DNA of 64,000 nt from JBQDBK01 sp052090825. Its GTDB lineage: Bacteria; Bacillota; Clostridia; Tissierellales; Peptoniphilaceae. Position numbers and translations under genes: made by a program. The notes below the pieces were generated by a model, which saw only the letters and a list, made by a program, of their open reading frames with translations, had not been told where the DNA came from and ran no database searches. The stretch lies in assembly GCA_052090825.1 (NCBI GenBank), contig JBQDBK010000002.1, positions 1 to 64,000 of the forward strand. Direction: 5' to 3'. Position 1 is the stretch's first letter; every line of letters begins with the position of its first letter. This document shows positions 1 through 9,710 of this stretch, piece by piece.

Positions 1-40
1 CTGTAAATGTAGTTAAACTATAATTTAAGTTTATTTAATC

Positions 41-70
41 AAATCTAGCTTTTAGAAGTTAGATTTTTTT
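41..70 (+). terminator. Rho-independent terminator
   Basis: Arms at 41-51 and 56-66 pair over 11 positions with one G-T pair, around the loop TTAG, and run into a T tract ending at 70. It would stop a plus-strand gene that lies left of the window. Confidence 0.6.
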
Positions 71-106
71 ATTGTAAAAAATTAAAGTTTTATGTTTGAA
101 ATTTAG

Positions 107-133
107 GACCTATTCTAGTAATAGGTCTTTTTT
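107..133 (+). terminator. Rho-independent terminator
   Basis: An 8-bp perfect stem (GACCTATT at 107-114 with AATAGGTC at 120-127) is followed by six T residues. It is the second terminator in a row on the plus strand. Confidence 0.7.
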
Positions 134-341
134 ATTTATATAAATCGGTATATATTTTTTATGTAACTAGCTCTAATAATGTTTAACTATTTCTATATTT
201 TTTAATAATATTTCATTTCAAAATATAATATATCTTATTTTGGCATTAATAAACTTTAAAGTATTTTAGTTTAACTTATATTCGCTTCTTAATCTAGATA
301 ATTTAATTAAATAACTAAAATATTTTAAATGCTATCATTAG

Positions 342-1292
342 TTATAAAAAAATATTTTTCACCTCTCGAGGATATATGCCTTTATATCTTTTGTAAAGTT
401 TGCTAAATCTACTTGTAGAATTATATCCAACGGTTTTTGCAATATATTTAACCTCAAGATCTGTATTTAACAAAAGTTGTTCAGCTATATTCATTCTCTT
501 TCTTTGGGTAAATTCTGTAATATTTAAGTTATATTTCTTCTTAAAAGTTTCCTTTAGTTTAGTTCCGCCCATACAAGCAATTTTTTCTAAAATAACTTGA
601 GGGATATCGTAAGAATAGTGGTCGTTAATATATTTAGCTACATTTTCAATAAGTCTTTCATCTTCTGCTGAAAGAACTTTTTCATTTTTTGAGTTTTCAT
701 TAGCTTTAATAGTTAAAAAAAACCATTCTTTTGCCTTCTCTTCAAAGAAAATTTTGGCATCTGATTTTTCAAGTTTACAAGTTAAGATTTCTTTGGCAAT
801 CTTACTAATTGGCTTAACAATTAAATTTTTAGAGTAAAGGAACATATCTATCAAATCTTCTCTATTATTTTCTTTATCATAAAAAGGATAGTGTTTTTTA
901 AAAAAAGTTTTTTTGAATTTTATACCTACAAGGAAGAATCGAGAATTTCCATGAATAAGATATCTATTCTTCTTATCACAAGGATCCATAAGAAATATAG
1001 AAAAAGGTTCAATGGCTTGATATGGATTAAACCATTCTCCATTTCCAGATATAACAAAATTAGAAACAACTGTTACATATTTTCCCATAGAGTCAACTGT
1101 ATCATCTACAAAATCCTTTTTTATAAAAAAATTGTGGATATCTATAATAAAGTCATGACTTTCATAATACCAGTAATAGCCACTATATGTTTCTGTATTA
1201 GCATAGTAATATTTACCTAAAGGATTAAAAGAATTTTCCTTCATTGACTCAGATGATACATAAATTTTTACTAAATCTTCAAAATTTTCCAT
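342..1292 (-). CDS. AraC-family transcriptional regulator
   Basis: A 316-residue protein. The last ~100 residues form the AraC-type double helix-turn-helix, with the family-typical second helix region 'VKYIAKTVGYNSTSRFSKLYKRYKG' seen in part as VGYNSTSRFSKLYKRYKG. The N-terminal ~200 residues are a divergent effector-binding region without a recognised ligand pocket. The start has a good ribosome binding site (GGAGG seven bases upstream on the minus strand). The gene is divergent from the paired ABC exporter genes beginning at 1439. AraC-type regulators next to such pairs usually control them in response to the transported compound, often iron-related, but the ligand here is inference. Confidence 0.88.
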   Translation of the reverse strand: MENFEDLVKIYVSSESMKENSFNPLGKYYYANTETYSGYYWYYESHDFIIDIHNFFIKKDFVDDTVDSMGKYVTVVSNFVISGNGEWFNPYQAIEPFSIFLMDPCDKKNRYLIHGNSRFFLVGIKFKKTFFKKHYPFYDKENNREDLIDMFLYSKNLIVKPISKIAKEILTCKLEKSDAKIFFEEKAKEWFFLTIKANENSKNEKVLSAEDERLIENVAKYINDHYSYDIPQVILEKIACMGGTKLKETFKKKYNLNITEFTQRKRMNIAEQLLLNTDLEVKYIAKTVGYNSTSRFSKLYKRYKGIYPREVKNIFL

Positions 1293-1438
1293 AAGTCCTC
1301 CAATAACACGTTTAGACGTTTAATTCTATTTCCATTGTACTATAGAAAAAAATATCTTACAATATAGATGATAAAAGTTATCAATAATTATTGTGGATTT
1401 TATTTTTAACTTATAAAAGTATTATAAAGGAGGAAAAT

Positions 1439-3193
1439 ATGAAGATTTATAAAAGGCTTTTTTCCTATGTGCCTGAAGGGAAACATAATGGATATATGGC
1501 AATTTTTTTATCAGCTTTATCAGCATTTTTGTTGGTGTATGGATACTTATCAATTTATAGGCTTTTGAAAAGTTCCCTTGTCGAGGGGAATTTTGTCTTA
1601 GCGAAAGATTTTTCTGTTCAAGCAGTTGTGTATTTGACAATGGGAGCTTTAGTGTATTTTTTATCGGGATTTTTTTCACATAAGCTTGCGTTTCGTTTAG
1701 AAACTAATTTGAGAAAAAAAGGAATAGATGGGCTTACTGATGCAAGTTTTCGTTTTTTTGATTTAAATCCATCTGGAATTATAAGAAAGACAATTGATGA
1801 CAATGCCGAAAAGACTCATACAGCAGTTGCTCATATGATACCAGACAATTCACAGGCTTTCTTAGTTCCTATTTTGTCTTTGATACTTGCATTTTTTATA
1901 AGTATTAGAGTGGGAATTGTAATTTTACTACTAACTTTAGTATGTGCCATTATTTTAAAAAAGATGATGGGTGGTGGAGAATTTATGAAACTTTATCAAG
2001 AATCTCTTCAAACTTTAAGTAGTGAAACAGTTGAATATGTAAGAGGTATGCAGGTAGTTAAAATTTTTGGAGCAAGGGTAGAATCTTTTAAAAATCTTTA
2101 TGGTGCAATTAAAGAATATTCCAAATACGCTCTTAGTTATTCAATCAGTTGTAAGAAGCCTTATGTTTTATATCAATTGATATTTTTTGGTATTATAGCT
2201 ATTTTATCGATTCCACTTGCTTTTACACTAAATAAGGTCACAAACCCAAGTATGCTTGTAGTAGAACTTTTTATGGTTTTATTTTTAAGTGGAGTAATGC
2301 TGGTGTCTTTTATGAAAATTATGTGGGCTAGTATGAATATATTTAATGCAAAGTATGCTGTTGATTTATTAGAAGAAATTTATGCAAATATGAGAAAAGA
2401 TAGGTTAGAATATGGAAATATTGAAGAATTTAAGGATTATAATATAGAGTTTGATAATGTAACTTTTGCCTACAATGAAAATAAAGTTTTAGAGAATCTA
2501 TCATTTAAACTAGAAGAAGGAAAAGTGTATGCTTTAGTAGGACACTCTGGTTCTGGAAAGTCTACGATTGCAAAGTTATTATCTGGCTTTTATAAAGTAG
2601 ATAATGGTAGCATAAAAATTGGTGGTAGACCTTTGGAAGATTATAAAAAGAAAGCATTGGTAAATTCTATTTCCTTTGTTTTTCAAGATAGTAAACTTTT
2701 TAAAAAATCAATTTATGATAATGTTGCTTTGGCTAATAAAAGTGCTTCAAGAGAGGAAGTTATGAAGGCAATGAGCTTATCTGGATGTGATGAAATTATA
2801 AATAAATTTGAAGATAAAGAAAATACGATTATAGGTTCAAAGGGAGTTTATCTATCAGGGGGAGAACAACAGAGAATTGCCATTGCAAGAGCTATGCTTA
2901 AAAAATCTAAAATAGTAATTATGGATGAAGCCAGCGCATCTATTGACCCAGATAATGAATATGAACTTCAAAAAGCCTTTAAGAACCTTATGAAGGGTAA
3001 AACTGTTATCATGATTGCTCATAGAATGACTAGTATTCGCTCTGTGGATGAGATTTTAGTTTTAGAAGATGGAAAAATAATTGAAAGAGGTAGTGACCAA
3101 GAGCTAATTTCCAAAGGTAAAAAATACAAGGACTTATTAGAACTTTATAATAGTGCAAATGAATGGAGGGTTAAGGATGAGAGAGTATTATAA
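1439..3193 (+). CDS. ABC transporter, fused permease and ATPase (first half)
   Basis: A 584-residue half-transporter of the exporter fold. The N-terminal ~310 residues contain six hydrophobic segments, followed by a nucleotide-binding domain with Walker A GHSGSGKST (about residue 368), signature LSGGEQQR (about 472), Walker B VIMDEASAS (about 494) and a switch histidine in IAHRMTS. An upstream in-frame codon exists, but AAAGGAGG eight bases before the ATG at 1439 decides the start. The stop overlaps the next gene by 17 bases, so the two are translationally coupled and very likely form a heterodimer. Pairs of this type with an AraC regulator resemble YbtP/YbtQ-like and other siderophore or peptide exporters and importers. 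The substrate cannot be told from sequence. Confidence 0.88.
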   Translation: MKIYKRLFSYVPEGKHNGYMAIFLSALSAFLLVYGYLSIYRLLKSSLVEGNFVLAKDFSVQAVVYLTMGALVYFLSGFFSHKLAFRLETNLRKKGIDGLTDASFRFFDLNPSGIIRKTIDDNAEKTHTAVAHMIPDNSQAFLVPILSLILAFFISIRVGIVILLLTLVCAIILKKMMGGGEFMKLYQESLQTLSSETVEYVRGMQVVKIFGARVESFKNLYGAIKEYSKYALSYSISCKKPYVLYQLIFFGIIAILSIPLAFTLNKVTNPSMLVVELFMVLFLSGVMLVSFMKIMWASMNIFNAKYAVDLLEEIYANMRKDRLEYGNIEEFKDYNIEFDNVTFAYNENKVLENLSFKLEEGKVYALVGHSGSGKSTIAKLLSGFYKVDNGSIKIGGRPLEDYKKKALVNSISFVFQDSKLFKKSIYDNVALANKSASREEVMKAMSLSGCDEIINKFEDKENTIIGSKGVYLSGGEQQRIAIARAMLKKSKIVIMDEASASIDPDNEYELQKAFKNLMKGKTVIMIAHRMTSIRSVDEILVLEDGKIIERGSDQELISKGKKYKDLLELYNSANEWRVKDERVL

Positions 3194-4898
3194 AAAGCGT
3201 TTTTGTTTAACTGATAAAGGAGCAAAAGACCTTACAAAAGCAACCATATCAAGTTTTTGGGTCTATTGTATTAATATGGTTCCTGCCTTTATTCTAATGC
3301 TTTTAGCAGATGAACTTATTTTAAAAAATACAAAAAGTCCTTATCTATATTTAGGAGTATCTATTATTACTCTTATACTTATGTATCTTTTACTAGCGAA
3401 AGAATATGACAATCTTTATACTACTACCTACGAAGAGAGTGCGAATTTAAGAATAGGAATTGCTGAAAAACTTTCTAAACTTCCCCTTTCCTATTTTTCA
3501 AAGCACGATTTATCTGACATATCTCAAACAATTATGTCTGATGTGGAAAGAATAGAACACGCGATGAGTCATTCCATACCAAAAGTAGGAGCTATGGTTA
3601 TATTTTTCCCATTAATAGGAATTATGCTAATGGTGGGAAATGTTAAGATGGGACTTGCTGTAATAGTTCCAACTATTTTAAGTTTTATTTTGATACCTAT
3701 AGCTAAAAATTCTCAAGTAAAGGCAAATAAAAAATACCATAAAGTGCTTAGAGAAAACTCAGAAAAATTTCAAGAAACTATTGAACTTCAACAAGAAATA
3801 AGTAGCTTTAACTTATCAAGTGAAGTGAAAAATTCTTTATATAAAAAGATGGAGGAAAGCGAAAAAATACATCTGAAAGTTGAACAGGGAACTGTTCTTG
3901 TACTTGGAATATCCTCTCTATTTGCCTTTGTAAGTATTGCAGTAGTTAGCCTTGTAGGAATCAACCTTATTTTATCTAGAGAAATTGATATTTTATATTT
4001 AATCGGTTATTTAATGGCCGCTATAAAGATTAAGGATATTTTTGATTTATCAAAGGAAAGCCTGCTGGAAGTATTCTTTATAGACCCAAGTGTAGAGAGA
4101 ATAAGGGAAATAAAAGAAACCAAAATACAAGAAGGAACAAATGTGGACTTGAATATATTTGATATAGTCTTTAAAAATGTAGCTTTTTCCTATGATAATG
4201 ACAATAAGGTTTTAAAGGATATTAGTTTTACAGCTAAACAAGGTGAGGTTACGGCTTTAGTTGGAGCTTCTGGATCTGGGAAAACAAGTATATTAAGATT
4301 AATTTCAAGGTTATATGATTATGATAAGGGCCAAATTTTAATAGATGGGAAAGATATAAAAAATATTTCAACAGATTCTTTATTTAAGAAAATTTCCATT
4401 GTTTTTCAAGATGTTACCTTATTTAATACATCTATATTAGAAAATATTCGTATTGGGAAAAAAGATGCAAGTGATGATGAGGTAAAAAAAGCAGCGGAAT
4501 TTGCAAACTGTATAGATTTTATTGAAAAACTTCCAAATGGTTTTGATACAGTAATAGGAGAAAATGGATCCGAACTTTCTGGTGGAGAAAGGCAAAGGCT
4601 TTCTATGGCAAGAGCCTTTTTAAAAGATGCTCCAATTCTTATATTAGATGAAATATCAGCAAGTCTTGATGTGGACAATGAAAAGAAGATCCAAGAAAGT
4701 TTAAATAAGCTTATAAAAGAAAAAACAGTGATTATTATTTCTCATAGGCTAAAATCTATAGAGAAAGTAGATAAAATTGTTGTATTTAAAAATGGATACG
4801 TGGAAAATGAAGGCAGTCATAAAAAATTACTGCAGGAGTCCAAAACTTATAAAAATCTGATAGAAAAAACAAAGATGGCAGAAAAATTTGTATATTAA
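3177..4898 (+). CDS. ABC transporter, fused permease and ATPase (second half)
   Basis: A 573-residue partner half-transporter. The N-terminal membrane region contains about six hydrophobic segments. The ATPase domain has Walker A GASGSGKTS (about residue 362), signature LSGGERQR (about 467), Walker B ILILDEISASLD and a switch histidine in ISHRLKS. The start at 3177 is chosen because GGAGGG lies just upstream; a longer reading frame from 3153 would put the ribosome site inside the gene. It overlaps the upstream gene by 17 bases. Both ATPase sites look intact, unlike heterodimers with one degenerate site. The gene ends one base before a strong bidirectional terminator. Confidence 0.88.
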   Translation: MREYYKKRFCLTDKGAKDLTKATISSFWVYCINMVPAFILMLLADELILKNTKSPYLYLGVSIITLILMYLLLAKEYDNLYTTTYEESANLRIGIAEKLSKLPLSYFSKHDLSDISQTIMSDVERIEHAMSHSIPKVGAMVIFFPLIGIMLMVGNVKMGLAVIVPTILSFILIPIAKNSQVKANKKYHKVLRENSEKFQETIELQQEISSFNLSSEVKNSLYKKMEESEKIHLKVEQGTVLVLGISSLFAFVSIAVVSLVGINLILSREIDILYLIGYLMAAIKIKDIFDLSKESLLEVFFIDPSVERIREIKETKIQEGTNVDLNIFDIVFKNVAFSYDNDNKVLKDISFTAKQGEVTALVGASGSGKTSILRLISRLYDYDKGQILIDGKDIKNISTDSLFKKISIVFQDVTLFNTSILENIRIGKKDASDDEVKKAAEFANCIDFIEKLPNGFDTVIGENGSELSGGERQRLSMARAFLKDAPILILDEISASLDVDNEKKIQESLNKLIKEKTVIIISHRLKSIEKVDKIVVFKNGYVENEGSHKKLLQESKTYKNLIEKTKMAEKFVY

Positions 4899-4938
4899 AA
4901 TAAGGCTCTTAGATTAGTTAATCTAAGAGCCTTATTTT
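4897..4938. terminator. Bidirectional terminator
   Basis: Perfect 20-bp arms at 4897-4916 and 4919-4938 are separated by two bases and have A and T runs at the ends, so it works on both strands. It separates the ABC exporter pair (plus strand) from the convergent gltS (minus strand), whose stop codon lies within its right arm. Confidence 0.9.
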
Positions 4939-6151
4939 AATTAATACCTACAATATTCATAAATGTTGTTATGACAAAAGCATTGGTAAAGTTGCTTAGA
5001 AGTCCGCCTACAACAGGGACTACAAAGAATGCGATTTTTGAGTAAATATATTTATCACAAAGTGTTTGCATATTAGCCATAGAAACAGGAACCGCTCCCA
5101 TACTAAAGCCTATATGTCCTGAAGTCATAATAGCTGCATCATAGTCTCCTCCCATAACCTTAAAAGTTACAAATGAGAATAGTACAATAAATATACATTG
5201 AGATAAGACTAGGATGATAAATGGTCCAGCTAATTCAATAAGATCCCAAAGTTTCATTGTCATAATTGCCATAGAAACAAATATACTAAGAGATACTGAT
5301 CCCATCATACTAATTTCTGGAACTGGTGTAGCTGAACTATCTTTTTTAATAGCATCAAACACATTTCTGATTATAACCCCACCAAGCATACCCATAACAT
5401 GGATAGGTAAAGTGACGCCAGGAAGTATTATTTTAAATAAATCCATAATATAGGCTCCTAAACCAAGGGCTATAAATATAAGAATATTTGCTGTCATAAA
5501 AACCTTTGGATCTAAAGGTCTAGGACTAATAGCTTCCTCAAGGATTTCAGTATTAATATCGTCTCCCTCAGAAGTTTTTATTTCAAGCTTATTTTTCTTA
5601 ATAAGGAAATTTCCTATTGGACCACCAATTAAAGAACCAGCAACAAGTCCAAAAGTTGCAGCAGCAACGGCAACTGCAACAGCACCCTCAACTCCAGCTT
5701 TTTCTGCAATAGGAGCAAAAGCAGCTGCATTACCATGACCACCAGTCATAGGAATAGAACCAGTCATAAGTCCAATCTTAGGGTCAACTCCTAAAACATG
5801 TGAGAAACCTACAGCTATAGTATTTTGTAAAGTTGCAGTTATAGCAGCAAGTACTAAAAATATAATAACCTTTTTACCAGCTTTTTTTAATAGACCAAGA
5901 CCTGCTTCAAAACCACTAGCTGTAAAAAATACATTCATAAAAAAAGTTTGCAAATATTTATCGAAATTAAATTCAGCAATATTTGTCAACTTTAATATAA
6001 GGGTTAAGATTGCAAATAGTAGTCCACCAACAACAGCTTCTGGAATAGAATATTTTACTAAAAAACTAACTTTTGAACGAATAAATCGACCTAATAATAA
6101 AAGTAAAATTGCAAGCATAAGTGTTTTAGCCATATTCATTTCAAATACCAT
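4937..6151 (-). CDS. gltS: Sodium/glutamate symporter GltS
   Basis: A 404-residue integral membrane protein with about ten hydrophobic segments. It has the two inverted glycine-rich re-entrant regions typical of the ESS/GltS family: one around SIPMTGGHGNAAAFAPIAEK (about residues 134-153) and one around SGHIGFSMGAVPVSMANMQ near the C-terminus. The family carries glutamate inward with sodium. AAAGGAGGT seven bases before the ATG supports the start. It stands alone, convergent with the ABC pair, with the YibE/F-type gene upstream on the same strand, 82 bases away. Confidence 0.88.
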   Translation of the reverse strand: MVFEMNMAKTLMLAILLLLLGRFIRSKVSFLVKYSIPEAVVGGLLFAILTLILKLTNIAEFNFDKYLQTFFMNVFFTASGFEAGLGLLKKAGKKVIIFLVLAAITATLQNTIAVGFSHVLGVDPKIGLMTGSIPMTGGHGNAAAFAPIAEKAGVEGAVAVAVAAATFGLVAGSLIGGPIGNFLIKKNKLEIKTSEGDDINTEILEEAISPRPLDPKVFMTANILIFIALGLGAYIMDLFKIILPGVTLPIHVMGMLGGVIIRNVFDAIKKDSSATPVPEISMMGSVSLSIFVSMAIMTMKLWDLIELAGPFIILVLSQCIFIVLFSFVTFKVMGGDYDAAIMTSGHIGFSMGAVPVSMANMQTLCDKYIYSKIAFFVVPVVGGLLSNFTNAFVITTFMNIVGIN

Positions 6152-6233
6152 AAAATTACCTCCTTTAAAGTAAAGTATATTAAATAAATATTATATCAAT
6201 ATGTTAACATGAGAAAGTGAAGATTTCAATAAT

Positions 6234-7358
6234 TTATTTAGTTTTCTTTATAAAAATACCAGCTATAATAGCCGTTAATGGAATAGCTAGTATTAGACCG
6301 ATGCTACCTGAAATTGATCGTACAATTTCAGTTGCAATAACATCAAGATTTAAAATCTTGTAATTACTATCATTAAATAAAATCATAATAAGAATTAATG
6401 GTAGGGCACTTCCTATATAAGCTAAAATCAAAGTGTTACTCATAGTAGACATGATATCCCTACCTACATTCATTCCTGACTTTAAGAGTTCTTTAAAAGT
6501 TAGATTTTCATTAGCACTAGAAATTTCAAAAATTGAAGAAGCTATACTCATGCCAACATCCATAACAGCACCTAGGGACCCCCAAATAATACCAGCAAAG
6601 AGAAGCTCTCTAGGATTAATTTTTAGTCCATTAGGAAGAGCCATTAAAACTTGCATTTCATCAAGAGATAAGCCAGTTAAATTAATATGATTACCTACAA
6701 AATAAGATATTAAACCAGCTATAATAGTTCCAAAGCAAGTCCCCAAAATTGCGCTCAGACTTTTTTTATTAAAACCACTAACTATAAAAATAGTTAAATT
6801 TGCAATAATAATTGATGAAATAATAGCCACCAGACTAGGACTATAACCTTTTATTATAAGTGGAATAGCTGCAAAAATAATAATTCCAAAAGTAAGACTT
6901 AAGGATATAATAGCGAATAATCCCTTTTTCCTACCTATAATAAGAAGTAATAAGGCAAAAACTCCTATTAATATATAGATGGAATCTGTTCTTAAATGAT
7001 CAGCCACACTATAATTAATTCCTCCCAAATAGTCTGTACTTTCCATCACCAATATTTTTTGATTTTTCTTTATCTCTAAATTAGTATTTAAAAACTTAGA
7101 GCTACTATTTGTAACTATTTTACTTTTTCCCTTATTAGGACCTGACAAAAATTCAACTTCTATGTTTTGAGTCTTGTTGCCATATTCGTCTTCTTTACTA
7201 AAAGGCAAAACTTTTTTCACGAGTGCTTTTTCATACTTAACATTAGATACTTCACCATAGTCTAAATCCTCAATAGCTTTATTAGCATATGTGACATTGG
7301 TGTTTATAAAAATAGAAAGAGTTAAAGCCAAAAATATAATGATTTTTTTAAAATTCAC
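6234..7358 (-). CDS. YibE/F family multi-spanning membrane protein
   Basis: A 374-residue protein with an N-terminal signal-like hydrophobic stretch (residues 5-25) and an extracytoplasmic domain of about 95 residues. About seven hydrophobic segments follow, with the conserved YibE/F features LTGLSLDEMQVL, FAGIIWGSLGAVMDVGMSIA and GRDIMSTMSNTLILAYIGSALPL. Biochemical function of the family is not established. GGAGGTGAATTTG upstream of the ATG supports the start. It is transcribed toward gltS and divergent from guaA. Confidence 0.82.
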   Translation of the reverse strand: MNFKKIIIFLALTLSIFINTNVTYANKAIEDLDYGEVSNVKYEKALVKKVLPFSKEDEYGNKTQNIEVEFLSGPNKGKSKIVTNSSSKFLNTNLEIKKNQKILVMESTDYLGGINYSVADHLRTDSIYILIGVFALLLLIIGRKKGLFAIISLSLTFGIIIFAAIPLIIKGYSPSLVAIISSIIIANLTIFIVSGFNKKSLSAILGTCFGTIIAGLISYFVGNHINLTGLSLDEMQVLMALPNGLKINPRELLFAGIIWGSLGAVMDVGMSIASSIFEISSANENLTFKELLKSGMNVGRDIMSTMSNTLILAYIGSALPLILIMILFNDSNYKILNLDVIATEIVRSISGSIGLILAIPLTAIIAGIFIKKTK

Positions 7359-7503
7359 AAATTCACCTCCTTAAAATTATTTTAGCATTAATTTTATATA
7401 AATGGTAAAATTATTAAAATAGAGATTAAATAAAATTCATTTAAATTATCGCAAAAAATTAGAATATAACTTATAATATAAGTAGTAAATAGGAGGTATG
7501 TGA

Positions 7504-9021
7504 ATGATTTTAGTTGTAGACTTTGGAGGACAGTACAATCAGTTAATAGCAAGACGTGTTCGTGATATTAACGTATACTGTGAAGTAGTTCCTTATAATA
7601 AAGCGCTTAGTGCAGTTAAAGAAAAAAAACCAAGTGGTATAATATTCACTGGAGGTCCAAATTCAGTTTATCTTGAAAATGCACCAAAGATAGAAAAAGA
7701 AATATTTGAGTTAGATACTCCTATATTAGGTTTATGTTATGGAATGCAAATTATGGCACAAACATTAGATGGGGAAGTAAAAGCATCAGATCAAAGAGAA
7801 TTCGGAAAAACAGAATTATTAATAGAAGAATCGAAAATATTTAAAGATATAAAAAATAAGTCCACAGTTTGGATGAGCCATGTAGATAAGGTTGTTAAAA
7901 TGCCGGAAGGATTTTCTAAAATAGCGAGCACAAATAATTGTGAAATTGCAGCAATGGAAAATGAAGAAAAAAAACTATATGCAATGCAATATCATCCAGA
8001 AGTAAACCATTCAGAATACGGAAAAGAAATGTTGGCAAACTTCGTATTTGAAGTGTGTAAAGAAAAACCAGAATGGACAATGAAAAACTATGCAAAAACA
8101 GCTATAGAAGATATTAAAGAAAAGGTAGGAGATGGAAAAGTCTTACTAGCCCTATCAGGTGGAGTAGACTCATCAGTAGCAGCAGCTCTAATTTCAAAAG
8201 CAGTTGGAAAAAATTTAACTTGTATCTTTGTAGATCATGGACTAATGAGAAAAGACGAAGGCGATGAAGTAGAGAATGCCTTTAAAGATAGTGGAATGAA
8301 CTTTATTAGGGTTGATGCAGAAGAAAGATTTTTAAATAGACTTAAGGGAGTAACAGACCCAGAAGAAAAAAGAAAAGCCATTGGTGAAGAATTCATTAGA
8401 GTTTTTGAAGAAGAAGGAAAGAAAATAAAATCAGTTGACTTCCTTGCTCAAGGAACAATCTATCCAGATATAATTGAATCAGGACTTGGAGATGCAGCAG
8501 TTATAAAGTCCCACCATAATGTAGGAGGACTACCAGAAGTAGTAGATTTTAAAGATCTAGTAGAACCACTAAAAATGCTTTTTAAAGACGAAGTAAGAGA
8601 TTTAGGTAGAGAACTAGGCCTAGCAGATTACCTAGTAGATCGTCAGCCATTCCCAGGACCAGGACTTGGAATAAGAGTTATTGGGGAAATAAATAAAGAA
8701 AAATTGGATGTATTAAGAGAAGCAGACTATATATTCAGAGAAGAATTAGTAAAAGCAGGATTGACAAAAGAAATAAACCAATACTTTGCAGTTCTTACAA
8801 ATAATAGAACAGTAGGAGTTATGGGAGACTTTAGAACCTATGACTATACCTTAGCTTTAAGAGCAGTAAAAACAACAGACTTTATGACAGCAGACTGGGC
8901 TAGAATCCCATACGAAGTTTTAGATAAAGTATCAGTTAGAATAGTAAACGAAGTAGAACACATAAATAGAATAGTTTATGATATAACAAGCAAACCACCA
9001 GCAACTATTGAGTGGGAGTAA
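7504..9021 (+). CDS. guaA: GMP synthase (glutamine-hydrolysing)
   Basis: A 505-residue GMP synthetase that converts XMP, ATP and glutamine to GMP. The N-terminal class I amidotransferase domain has the nucleophile Cys78 in LGLCYGMQ and the histidine motif YHPEVNHSE. The ATP pyrophosphatase domain carries LSGGVDSS (about residue 219). The C-terminal dimerisation domain ends in the family-typical KPPATIEWE. The length is normal. AGGAGG eight bases upstream supports the start. The 3' end is the integration site of a mobile element: the last codons lie in a 14-bp repeat that recurs at 31500-31513, and the third repeat-adjacent bases make the stop TAA here rather than TGA. Confidence 0.97.
   Translation: MILVVDFGGQYNQLIARRVRDINVYCEVVPYNKALSAVKEKKPSGIIFTGGPNSVYLENAPKIEKEIFELDTPILGLCYGMQIMAQTLDGEVKASDQREFGKTELLIEESKIFKDIKNKSTVWMSHVDKVVKMPEGFSKIASTNNCEIAAMENEEKKLYAMQYHPEVNHSEYGKEMLANFVFEVCKEKPEWTMKNYAKTAIEDIKEKVGDGKVLLALSGGVDSSVAAALISKAVGKNLTCIFVDHGLMRKDEGDEVENAFKDSGMNFIRVDAEERFLNRLKGVTDPEEKRKAIGEEFIRVFEEEGKKIKSVDFLAQGTIYPDIIESGLGDAAVIKSHHNVGGLPEVVDFKDLVEPLKMLFKDEVRDLGRELGLADYLVDRQPFPGPGLGIRVIGEINKEKLDVLREADYIFREELVKAGLTKEINQYFAVLTNNRTVGVMGDFRTYDYTLALRAVKTTDFMTADWARIPYEVLDKVSVRIVNEVEHINRIVYDITSKPPATIEWE
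9006..9019 (+). repeat. attL core (guaA side)
   Basis: The 14-bp TATTGAGTGGGAGT covers the last guaA codons and the T of the stop codon. The same sequence at 31500-31513 is followed by GA, so an empty site would give guaA a TGA stop with an unchanged protein. The exact crossover base within the 14 bp cannot be placed. Confidence 0.85.
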
Positions 9022-9079
9022 GGTGCTTAACAGTACCTGTATATCGAAATAGAGGAACACAAGAGATAATAATATTATT

Positions 9080-9101
9080 TGCTTCTAGTTTGCTTCTAAA
9101 A
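9080..9101 (+). repeat. Element-end direct repeat, left copy
   Basis: A 22-bp block beginning TGCTTCTAGTTTGC is repeated identically at 31381-31402 near the other end. It also contains an internal near-duplication (GCTTCTA twice). It lies 61 bases inside the left core. It is a plausible integrase arm-type binding site. Confidence 0.6.
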
Positions 9102-9116
9102 TTTTGATTGTATTTT

Positions 9117-9166
9117 CAACAAAACCTCCTAAGAGATATTATGATATCTTTGAGGAGGTTTTGTTT
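9117..9166. terminator. Bidirectional terminator inside the left element end
   Basis: A long interrupted palindrome with arms AACAAAACCTCC and GGAGGTTTTGTT at its base and GAGATAT/ATATCTT inside. It now lies downstream of guaA and also faces the minus-strand gene ending at 9187. In the integrated state it probably replaces the displaced guaA terminator at 31523. Confidence 0.75.
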
Positions 9167-9186
9167 AGGCAAATTTAATAAGATCG

Positions 9187-9627
9187 TTAATATTTTTCTC
9201 TTATTAAATTAATTAATCCAACAGTATTATCTTTGAAAAGTTGTAGCTTTTTTCCTGCAGACTCTTTATTTGTTTGTTTGGTAAAAATAAGCCATGATTC
9301 ATGCCAGTTATCAAATTTTTCCTTAAATAATTCTAAATCATAAGAATTTGTATCATAATATTTAATGATTTCAACAATTTGATTTCTTATATTAGTTAGA
9401 CCTTCTTCCAAAGCTATCCTTCCTTGTTGAATATCATCATTTGCTTGTAAAAGTTCTGTATTAAGTTCTTTAAATTTCTGCCAAAAGTGGAAAATAACTT
9501 CGTCTCTTAAATTATTTCGTTTTTTTGTTTTTTCTATTTTTCCATTTATCGCTTTTTGAAATGAAAATATAAAAATTCCATTGAATAAAATAGGTATAAA
9601 AAGTAAAATCCAATCTTTATTTTCCAT
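9187..9627 (-). CDS. Membrane-anchored coiled protein, unknown function
   Basis: A 146-residue protein with one N-terminal hydrophobic segment (about residues 6-22), then a charged, probably helical cytoplasmic region rich in Lys, Glu and Asn. I do not recognise a family. An ATG 12 bases further upstream exists, but the ribosome site GGAGGT overlaps it and is placed correctly for the ATG at 9627. It follows the element repressor gene on the same strand after an 83-base gap. The second element has a TIR-like gene in the equivalent place, so this looks like a cargo position behind the repressor. Confidence 0.6.
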   Translation of the reverse strand: MENKDWILLFIPILFNGIFIFSFQKAINGKIEKTKKRNNLRDEVIFHFWQKFKELNTELLQANDDIQQGRIALEEGLTNIRNQIVEIIKYYDTNSYDLELFKEKFDNWHESWLIFTKQTNKESAGKKLQLFKDNTVGLINLIREKY

Positions 9628-9710
9628 TTTTACCTCCATTAAAATTTATTTTATAATATTCAATTTAGCACTTAAATAGGGATATAGTATTAGATGAATT
9701 TATAAGAAAA

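Larger units (their letters stand above)
1..341. other. AT-rich intergenic region with two terminators
   Basis: No coding sequence is supported here. Two plus-strand hairpin-plus-T-run terminators lie at 41-70 and 107-133 and presumably serve a gene left of the window. The rest (134-341) is very AT-rich and I see no recognisable motif in it. The minus-strand AraC-type gene ends at 342, so this is a convergent tail region. Confidence 0.7.

Noticed and set aside
7359..7503. Purine riboswitch upstream of guaA
   Set aside because: The leader is short and AT-rich and lacks the conserved purine-riboswitch junction sequences; only a -10-like TATAAT and a ribosome site are visible.
9187..9627. Phage superinfection-exclusion protein by position
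   Set aside because: The membrane anchor and position behind a repressor are suggestive, but no sequence feature supports that function, so the gene is left as unknown.
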